The notes under the pieces: generated by a model | Told to the model about the DNA's origin: nothing | What the model saw: only the letters and a program-made list of their open reading frames with translations | Databases searched by the model: none | Source: Methanobacteriota archaeon | GTDB taxonomy: Archaea > Thermoplasmatota > Poseidoniia > Poseidoniales > Thalassarchaeaceae | Assembly: GCA_002685895.1 (NCBI GenBank) | Contig: NYYK01000027.1 | Span: 6,240-11,294 of the forward strand | Direction of reading: 5' to 3' | DNA length: 5,055 nucleotides | Shown: one piece after another, positions 1 through 5,055 of the stretch | How the letters are laid out: each line of letters starts with the position of its first letter | Position numbering within the stretch: position 1 is the stretch's first letter | Translations under genes and position numbers: made by a program

Positions 1-3000
1 ATTGGGGTGATGATGATTGGGATGGTGATGGCCGAACCAATGCTGCAGAATTAGCTACTTCTACTCCACTTGTTTCTCCCTGGGATCATGATAATGATGG
101 TCAGCGAGATGACGAAGATCTCGATGATGATGAGGATGGAATGAAGGATGAGGATGAAATTCTTCTATGGCCAACACGCTTTAACAAAGAATCAACAAAT
201 CCATGGGATCACGACGATTATGGTAATGGTGAAGGTATATACAATTGGATGAACACATCCACTGGGCCTGATGCTCAAGATCTTGACGATGATAACGACA
301 GCCGACAAGACACCGACTTCGATGTATTGGAAGAGGGTCATAATTCAGACCCTTGTTACAATGGTTCTCTTTCATCTGATTGGGATAGCGACAATGATTG
401 TATCCCTGATAAGGATGACAAGATTCCGACTCATGTTAACATAAGCATGGAAGATACGCTGTGGATTGATGCAGGAAGTCCAGCGTTGTTCACAGGGTGG
501 GTTGAGTGGCTCAATATGTCTACTATGACGTTTGAGGCTGCACAAAACCTACCAGTACAGGTTAGAATAGAATGGACTGACAATGGAACCGAGGCATTGG
601 AGACAATCGATGTTTTGACTAATTCTTGGGGCCAGTTCACTGTGGGGCAATTCCTCTATCCAGAGGACATACATGTTGGTGATAATACAACTTACACGGT
701 AACTGCAGAAGTTACAGAGATGTTCATCCATGATGGTTCAACATCAATTCCCAAGACTGTGGGTGTGAAAGCTAATTTATCCGTGGATTATGTTGCATGG
801 TATTACTTCCGTAGCGATGAACAGCCACTATGGCTTGACTTCAAGGCTCATTATTCAGCAGATTGGGACCGCGGATTCTTTGATCTGCGAATTGATTACG
901 CACCAATCACCTTTGAAGTGTCAGGTGGACCATTCGGTAATCGTTCAAATCCAACTAATTTTACTGGATATGGTATGGGTTATCGAACTGATGTTAACGG
1001 CTGGTGTTCACTGACATTCGTTCAGTCAAATGGTATCAATGGTATCTGGGAACAGGTGGTATGGAATTCTACTTTAGACAACGGCCCAGGAATGTTACCG
1101 GGTGGTTATGAGATGGTGATTTGGGATAATTCAAGTAAAAACCATGTTGTTCAGGGAATTTACAATTATACAACTACATCTCTTCCAGTGGGAGATTATG
1201 ATTTCAAAGGAAGAGTTGACCCAACTCTTGCGGGTGATTGGCCATTCCTCTACATGATGGGCGATGAAACAGATGTATTTACTATGAAAGCAATGCATAG
1301 AATGTATGTCGAGGCTGAAATTATTATTTCTGGTGATAATCCAGTATATTTCTGGGATACCACAGTTTTCACAGGCTCAAACTTTGGTGCTTGGCGAGCA
1401 ATCTATCTAACGTCAGGCTTAGCGGCGTCGGGCACAGATTTCTCTGCAGCTAGTATAGGCAAACCATGGCCAATTGAATGGGATGGTGACAAGGCGACAC
1501 TACTTGATGAGGCCGCAAGATTGAGGCCATTCATCAATCATAATGGTACACATTGGTTCATTACAATGCAGAATGGAGGAGATTTCGATGTTCCACCTTG
1601 TGGGCCTGTTGATGTGAATGACCCTGAAAGTGGGGTGCGTTGTGAGATAATTCCTGAGATGGATACGGGCGAATCATTCACTGTCGTTGGCAATGTGTCA
1701 AATCGAACTTTCCATCCATGGGATCAGGACCCGATGGCCCTACAAGTTGACCTTGACCACAACGGAGTATTCCAAGGTGCTCAAGAGACAGGATACGCCC
1801 GTAAACCTACATTGATGGGTAATGAGGCTGTATTCAACTACAACTGGTCATGGTACAGCCAGTATCCTGCAGCAACATATGGAATCAAGGTTGATTTCAC
1901 TAATTCAAATTATTACTTTACAGGTAATCAAACCACGGTATTAGCGCCAACAGGTGCTTATGTCAATATCTCAGTTGTTGGTACAACTGACTTTGAGTTG
2001 AATACTGTTCCAAGACTATATCGAAACACCAACTCCTCAGTTGAAGCTAGACTTGTTGATAACGCGCTACGGCCGGTCAAGAATGTGGCAGTCAATTGGA
2101 GTTGGTCTGCAACAGGTGAGATGAACTCATCAGAAACAGATGCCAATGGTATATTCAAGATACCAATGAATATCTCATCAGAACATGCACTTGGGAACTT
2201 CACTATGCACTTTGAATTCCCTGGAAACCCATTGCTAAAGGGTTCATCAGTCACTCAAGAATTCTGGGTTGTCTCTCAAACATTCATCAATCTTGTGAAT
2301 GCAGAGTGTACTGGTTCGAATATATGTGAGAGTGGCGACGTGTGGGAATTTACTGCACAAGTAACTGACGATAATAGGACGCCGGGAATACGTGATCTTG
2401 GCTCTTCACTTTCAGGTGATGGTGAAGATGGTGGAAATGTGTCAGTCATCTTTGAAGGGCTCGATTTCGATAATATTGCACACCGACAGGTTGTGGCTAC
2501 TTTAGTGCCGAACGCGGGTGTTATTCACTACGAAACCAGTCTTGATCCTCAAGCACTACGTCTAGACCCAGCATCATTCCTTCCTGAAGGATTTGGACCA
2601 GTTAATGTGGTGTTACGATTCAATGAAAATTTACCCAATGAAGGTTGTGAAATAGCTCTAGAAGAATATCATCTATCGTTGCCAGGTCAGTGGGACCCAT
2701 GCACAAATCAACCAGGAAATGACCATTACCGCAGAGAATTACGTTCTGATGTTGATGGTTTTGCTTTAATTGGTCGAACAGTGCTTGATGTGGACCAGCA
2801 AATCGTTTACACTTCTGAAACAGACCCCAATACCGGTGAAGTTATTGAGAAGCCAATGGTTGTTACTGGACGTCTAGTTGACGAATTGGGTGGTAATCTA
2901 ACTAACAGACAGATACGCGTCTATTATGAGATGCAAGGTAGTAGTGCAGGTCCAGTCACTTGTGACCCAGGTACAACCAATATGCAGGGTTACTTCGATA

Positions 3001-4514
3001 TTGTTTGTCCACTCCAAGGTGTCATGGCGGGTCAAGCCAGAGTGACAATTGATTACAATTCATGGGAGAACAATGATCGTCAGCGATACAAGAACTCTTC
3101 AGTAACGCATCTCTTCCCAGTATTCTCAAATTCAACACTCGAGATAACTGATGTTGGGCCATACCAGACCGACGTAGATCGATACACCTTCTCAAATGGT
3201 ACAAGTTATCCAGTACTTTACTTGAAGGAATCTTTCCACATTGGCGGATTCCTCAAGCAGTCAAACGGTCAATCGATTGGTGGTAAGTGTATCAACATCT
3301 ACCTCAATCCAGACCAGAATACCCGCCCAATCGCTACAGCGTACACTAATGATGAGGATGGGGCAATTACTTGGTTTAGTGGTGACCCAGAGCAGAATCC
3401 ATCCCGTAAGGGTGTAGAGCCAATGGGTAGTGAGTTAGAAGGATTCAGGATTCTTCGACTTGCTTATGAGCCATCTCGGGACGTTTCAAAGGGATGCGAT
3501 AAGGAAAGTTCTGCAGTTGTCAATGGTTCTCACATGGATGTTCTATTACTGGTTCGCAGTAAAGTAGACATGCAGTTTGATGACCCATGGGAGAAAATCA
3601 ATGGATATCAAAATGGTGAAGAGATTAGCGGTAGCGTTGCAGTATTGAGAAACCGTATCGAAGCAGCCGCCGCAGGCCAACAAGTTCACTTTGTGTTCCA
3701 GTATTGGAACGGTACTGATTGGGTAAACGAATCACTAGGGATTGAGACCACCAATGATCGTGGTATAGCTAATTTCTCTAGGGAATACACGGGTACTCAA
3801 TGTGGTGATGAATATTGTGAAGAAGGTAGATGGCGTATTATCGCAACCTTCCCTGAATCTGCTCACTTTGTGGGTGGTGAAGACCTTGAAGGTATTGTCT
3901 TCCTAGGTGATCCGTTAGTTGATGCACAGGGTGCCGCTTGGTGGACTCAACCAGAGTATCTATTGCCAGTAATTCTCGCATTCTTGTTCGCTTCAATTAT
4001 TGGGGCTGTAATGTACAAACGTTATGCTGAACGCCGTAGAATCAGAATCCTACAAGGTATTTTGACTGACACGATGATGCAACTACGAGTAGCAAACGAG
4101 TATGTGCAGGTAATTTTCAACTGTTACAAGGACTTGGTAAGATTCTTCCGCCAACAAGGCTTCATGAAGAAGGTCTACGAAACAACCCGTGAATTTGAGT
4201 GGGCTGTTCGTGAGGCATTGAGAGGCATCGCAACTGCTACAGAATTGGATAGTTTCCTTTCAATATTCGAAGAGGCACGTTACTCTGACCACCAAATCAC
4301 TGCAAGCCATCGCGACCGAGCAATGCAGACAATGCAGGCAATTACAACTAGTATATCTCTAGCACTTGGTGAGCAGCAGTTGACTCGTTCAGCAGATCAT
4401 GACGCAAGTATGCACACCAGCCTAACTAAGGCAGGCGAATTCGTTACTGCAGATGGTGAAGTAAAGCAAGCCGGACTTGATGACGACCCAGAAGCTACAA
4501 ACTTCACTCTTTGA
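1..4514 (+). CDS. Giant membrane-anchored cell-surface glycoprotein with TSP3-like Ca-binding repeats, tandem beta-sandwich domains and a DUF4129-like cytoplasmic tail (5' partial)
   Basis: The frame is open from base 3 with no stop before the TGA at 4512-4514, so the N-terminus and signal peptide lie upstream. ATG 141 falls inside an acidic repeat and is not a credible start. Visible order (residue n = codon at base 3n): TSP3-like Asp-rich repeats 5-139; a long extracellular region about 143-1310 with recurring T/S-[DN]-x-x-G beta-turns at 206, 329, 712, 915, 992, 1115 and 1250, typical of Ig-like or carboxypeptidase-regulatory-like sandwiches; a DxDxNG loop at 583-588; 15 cysteines, mostly in close pairs; and about 34 N-x-S/T sequons. 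One hydrophobic helix (1319-1338, YLLPVILAFLFASIIGAVMY) is followed by KRYAERRRIR, so by the positive-inside rule the C-terminal 165 residues are cytoplasmic. Within them, 1370-1430 resembles DUF4129: YKDLVRFF, then the TTREF motif (1394-1398) and EEARY (1423-1427). DUF4129 is usually coupled to transglutaminase-core membrane proteins, but no such domain is recognisable here. The last ~50 residues are polar and probably disordered. The role is inferred to be adhesion, envelope structure or binding of an extracellular polymer; no catalytic site was recognised. Confidence 0.85.
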   Translation, partial: WGDDDWDGDGRTNAAELATSTPLVSPWDHDNDGQRDDEDLDDDEDGMKDEDEILLWPTRFNKESTNPWDHDDYGNGEGIYNWMNTSTGPDAQDLDDDNDSRQDTDFDVLEEGHNSDPCYNGSLSSDWDSDNDCIPDKDDKIPTHVNISMEDTLWIDAGSPALFTGWVEWLNMSTMTFEAAQNLPVQVRIEWTDNGTEALETIDVLTNSWGQFTVGQFLYPEDIHVGDNTTYTVTAEVTEMFIHDGSTSIPKTVGVKANLSVDYVAWYYFRSDEQPLWLDFKAHYSADWDRGFFDLRIDYAPITFEVSGGPFGNRSNPTNFTGYGMGYRTDVNGWCSLTFVQSNGINGIWEQVVWNSTLDNGPGMLPGGYEMVIWDNSSKNHVVQGIYNYTTTSLPVGDYDFKGRVDPTLAGDWPFLYMMGDETDVFTMKAMHRMYVEAEIIISGDNPVYFWDTTVFTGSNFGAWRAIYLTSGLAASGTDFSAASIGKPWPIEWDGDKATLLDEAARLRPFINHNGTHWFITMQNGGDFDVPPCGPVDVNDPESGVRCEIIPEMDTGESFTVVGNVSNRTFHPWDQDPMALQVDLDHNGVFQGAQETGYARKPTLMGNEAVFNYNWSWYSQYPAATYGIKVDFTNSNYYFTGNQTTVLAPTGAYVNISVVGTTDFELNTVPRLYRNTNSSVEARLVDNALRPVKNVAVNWSWSATGEMNSSETDANGIFKIPMNISSEHALGNFTMHFEFPGNPLLKGSSVTQEFWVVSQTFINLVNAECTGSNICESGDVWEFTAQVTDDNRTPGIRDLGSSLSGDGEDGGNVSVIFEGLDFDNIAHRQVVATLVPNAGVIHYETSLDPQALRLDPASFLPEGFGPVNVVLRFNENLPNEGCEIALEEYHLSLPGQWDPCTNQPGNDHYRRELRSDVDGFALIGRTVLDVDQQIVYTSETDPNTGEVIEKPMVVTGRLVDELGGNLTNRQIRVYYEMQGSSAGPVTCDPGTTNMQGYFDIVCPLQGVMAGQARVTIDYNSWENNDRQRYKNSSVTHLFPVFSNSTLEITDVGPYQTDVDRYTFSNGTSYPVLYLKESFHIGGFLKQSNGQSIGGKCINIYLNPDQNTRPIATAYTNDEDGAITWFSGDPEQNPSRKGVEPMGSELEGFRILRLAYEPSRDVSKGCDKESSAVVNGSHMDVLLLVRSKVDMQFDDPWEKINGYQNGEEISGSVAVLRNRIEAAAAGQQVHFVFQYWNGTDWVNESLGIETTNDRGIANFSREYTGTQCGDEYCEEGRWRIIATFPESAHFVGGEDLEGIVFLGDPLVDAQGAAWWTQPEYLLPVILAFLFASIIGAVMYKRYAERRRIRILQGILTDTMMQLRVANEYVQVIFNCYKDLVRFFRQQGFMKKVYETTREFEWAVREALRGIATATELDSFLSIFEEARYSDHQITASHRDRAMQTMQAITTSISLALGEQQLTRSADHDASMHTSLTKAGEFVTADGEVKQAGLDDDPEATNFTL
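15..419 (+). repeat. Thrombospondin-type-3-like acidic calcium-binding repeats (coding)
   Basis: These are GAT/GAC-rich codons within the large surface-protein gene. The clearest unit is residues 5-16 (DWDGDGRTNAAE), which has the D-x-D-x-D-G-x-x-N-x-x-E ligand spacing of TSP3 or EF-hand-like calcium loops. Related units follow: PWDHDNDG at 26-33, DLDDDEDGMKDEDE at 39-52, PWDHDDYG at 67-74, DLDDDNDSRQDTDFD at 93-107 and DWDSDNDCIPDKDD at 126-139. The PWDHD element recurs 41 residues apart and the DLDDD element 54 residues apart, so the array is built from diverged longer units. In known families such loops bind calcium and stiffen a stalk. More copies probably lie upstream of the window. Confidence 0.75.
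3957..4016 (+). other. Transmembrane anchor of the large surface protein (protein segment)
   Basis: Twenty residues (1319-1338) without any charge, rich in Leu, Ile, Val, Phe and Ala, form the only convincing membrane span in the visible protein. The segment is preceded by WWTQPE, with Trp at the outer interface, and followed immediately by a strongly basic stretch, KRYAERRRIR. This fixes the topology as N-terminal part outside and C-terminal part inside. Confidence 0.85.
4110..4292 (+). other. DUF4129-like cytoplasmic domain (protein segment)
   Basis: Residues about 1370-1430 follow the order of conserved elements expected of DUF4129: an aromatic-basic helix (CYKDLVRFFRQQGF), a T-x-R-E-F motif (TTREFEWAV, from 1394), a short helix, and a final helix ending in EEARYSD (1423-1429). 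The placement directly after a single membrane helix also fits. The assignment is by eye; a profile search (HHpred or Pfam PF13559) would settle it. The domain has no known enzymatic activity and is thought of as a regulatory or interaction tail. Confidence 0.65.
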
Positions 4515-4562
4515 TGATAGCAAATTGAAGAAGTTAGCGGGTTTAGCACCCCCTCGCATTAC

Positions 4563-4587
4563 CCATAACAACGTAGTTGTTCTATGG
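4563..4587 (+). other. Intergenic stem-loop, possible 3'-end or regulatory dyad
   Basis: AACAAC (4567-4572) and GTTGTT (4576-4581) are perfectly complementary around a GTA loop. CCAT (4563-4566) pairs with ATGG (4584-4587) across a two-base CT bulge, giving ten base pairs in total. It lies 49 bases after the stop of the large gene and 48 bases before the next start. There is no T-tract after it, so it is not a standard intrinsic terminator; archaeal terminators usually depend on oligo-T. It could be a transcript 3'-end stabiliser, a protein-binding dyad, or chance. Confidence 0.35.
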
Positions 4588-4598
4588 AGAAAACACAT

Positions 4599-4613
4599 AG
4601 GAAAACATGATAT
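4599..4613 (+). promoter_or_regulatory. Weak candidate archaeal BRE/TATA promoter for the LTD gene
   Basis: If the downstream gene is transcribed leaderless, as is common in archaea lacking Shine-Dalgarno sites, its TATA element should lie about 24-31 bases before the ATG at 4636. The purine-rich AGGAAAA followed by CATGATATT sits there and loosely resembles a BRE plus TATA box. The match to a TTTATATA-type consensus is poor. The two genes might instead be cotranscribed across the 121-base gap. Confidence 0.2.
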
Positions 4614-4635
4614 TCAGATGTGTTAATGCGTATAC

Positions 4636-5055
4636 ATGAGTTCTAAGGCTGTTTGCAGTCGCCAAGTTCGGTTCGCCGTCCTAACCCTAACGTTGTTTAT
4701 GTTGAGTGTTTTCACTCCTTTGATTGAGCACAATGCATGGAATAATTCTAATTTAGAGGCTGAGTTAGAGCCAGAAATTGACGAGGCCCCTAGTTGGTAC
4801 ACTGATGCCATTGTCACAAATGAAATAATCATTCGAGAGATAATGATCGACCCCTTAGGTGATGATGCCGGCAATGAATTTGTCATTTTGTGGAATAACG
4901 ATTCATTTCCCGCGTTGGTTGGTGGTTGGCGACTCGCAGATGGCTCACTCTCTACGCTATACACCTTCCCATATGAATATTCGATGATGCCGTATATCCC
5001 TTATGTCATCGCACTTGGTGAGGGCGAAGATATCGAAAGTGCTGATGAAGAATTG
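4636..5055 (+). CDS. Secreted lamin-tail-domain (LTD) protein, 3' partial
   Basis: 140 residues are visible and the frame stays open to the window end. ATG 4636 is chosen because an in-frame TAA at 4624-4626 closes the frame upstream, no other in-frame start lies between, and this start leads directly into a signal peptide: basic n-region with Arg9 and Arg12, hydrophobic core 13-30 (FAVLTLTLFMLSVFTPLI), possible cleavage after Ala34. No Shine-Dalgarno sequence precedes it. After a short acidic linker (39-52), residues 62-128 match the LTD pattern: a NEI-x-x-x-E-I-M-x-D-P start (63-73), GDDAGNEFVILWNN (75-88) in place of the usual xxEWIELYN, GGWRLADG (96-103) in place of LSGWxLxDG, a YTFP strand (109-112), and YVIALGEGE (123-131) in place of the usual YLVVxxG. 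LTD is an Ig-like fold found in many secreted prokaryotic proteins, often beside nuclease, phosphatase or adhesion modules; whichever domain follows here lies outside the window. It is codirectional with the upstream surface protein, 121 bases after its stop. The function is unknown beyond export and probable binding. Confidence 0.82.
   Translation, partial: MSSKAVCSRQVRFAVLTLTLFMLSVFTPLIEHNAWNNSNLEAELEPEIDEAPSWYTDAIVTNEIIIREIMIDPLGDDAGNEFVILWNNDSFPALVGGWRLADGSLSTLYTFPYEYSMMPYIPYVIALGEGEDIESADEEL

Noticed and set aside
1..140. GATGAT-rich DNA as a possible microsatellite or CRISPR-like repeat
   Set aside because: The repetition follows Asp codons of the calcium-binding loops, uses both GAT and GAC, and has no regular spacer structure. 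It is explained by the protein.
141..143. ATG at 141 as the start of the large gene
   Set aside because: The same frame is open back to base 3 and encodes well-formed calcium-binding loops upstream of this Met, with no signal peptide after it. The true start lies outside the window.
790..1014. 74-residue + strand frame overlapping the large gene
   Set aside because: It is an out-of-frame overlap with sequence supported by sequons and beta-turn motifs in the main frame, and its own product has no recognisable feature.
1958..2254. 98-residue open frame on the - strand inside the large gene
   Set aside because: It is fully antisense to a well-supported coding region, and I recognise no domain or signal in the product.
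4607..4639. Ten-codon upstream ORF whose TGA overlaps the ATG of the LTD gene (ATGA)
   Set aside because: A stop-start overlap could suggest translational coupling, but the ORF is only ten codons, has no Shine-Dalgarno sequence and no leader-peptide signature. Two other short ATG-to-stop frames (from 4618 and 4626) lie in the same stretch, so chance is the simpler reading.
4623..4964. 113-residue open frame on the - strand over the second gene
   Set aside because: It lies antisense to a + strand frame that has a signal peptide and a recognisable LTD pattern. Its own product shows no family features and it is best read as a shadow.

Overview
The window holds two protein-coding genes on the + strand, both cut by the window edges. 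It looks like an archaeal chromosome, most likely a marine Thermoplasmatota of the Ca. Poseidoniales (Marine Group II) type. That placement is an inference from four things: a giant Asp-rich, N-glycosylation-sequon-rich secreted protein with a single C-terminal membrane anchor, a DUF4129-like cytoplasmic tail, a neighbouring lamin-tail-domain secreted protein, and no visible Shine-Dalgarno sequence before the second gene. No rRNA, tRNA or marker gene is present to settle it, and a bacterium with similar surface proteins is not excluded.

Region 1 (bases 1-4514) is the 3' part of one very long gene. The reading frame is already open at base 3, so the first ATG at 141 is an internal Met and not the start. 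In this annotation residue n is the codon beginning at base 3n; 1503 residues are visible. In order they are: thrombospondin-type-3-like acidic calcium-binding repeats (residues about 5-139), a long extracellular stretch that reads as a string of beta-sandwich (Ig-like / carboxypeptidase-regulatory-like) domains with paired cysteines and about 34 N-x-S/T sequons (about 143-1310), one transmembrane helix (1319-1338), and a 165-residue cytoplasmic tail whose core resembles DUF4129.

Region 2 (4515-4635) is a 121-base intergenic stretch. It has a tandem triple stop at its left edge, an imperfect hairpin, and at most a weak archaeal-type promoter.

Region 3 (4636-5055) is the 5' end of a second secreted protein. 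It has a signal peptide followed by a lamin-tail-domain-like (LTD) beta-sandwich and is open at the window end.

Both genes make exported cell-envelope proteins and are codirectional. A shared role at the cell surface (adhesion, polymer binding or envelope structure) is plausible, but the sequence does not show it directly. The remaining open frames on both strands are shadows of these two genes.
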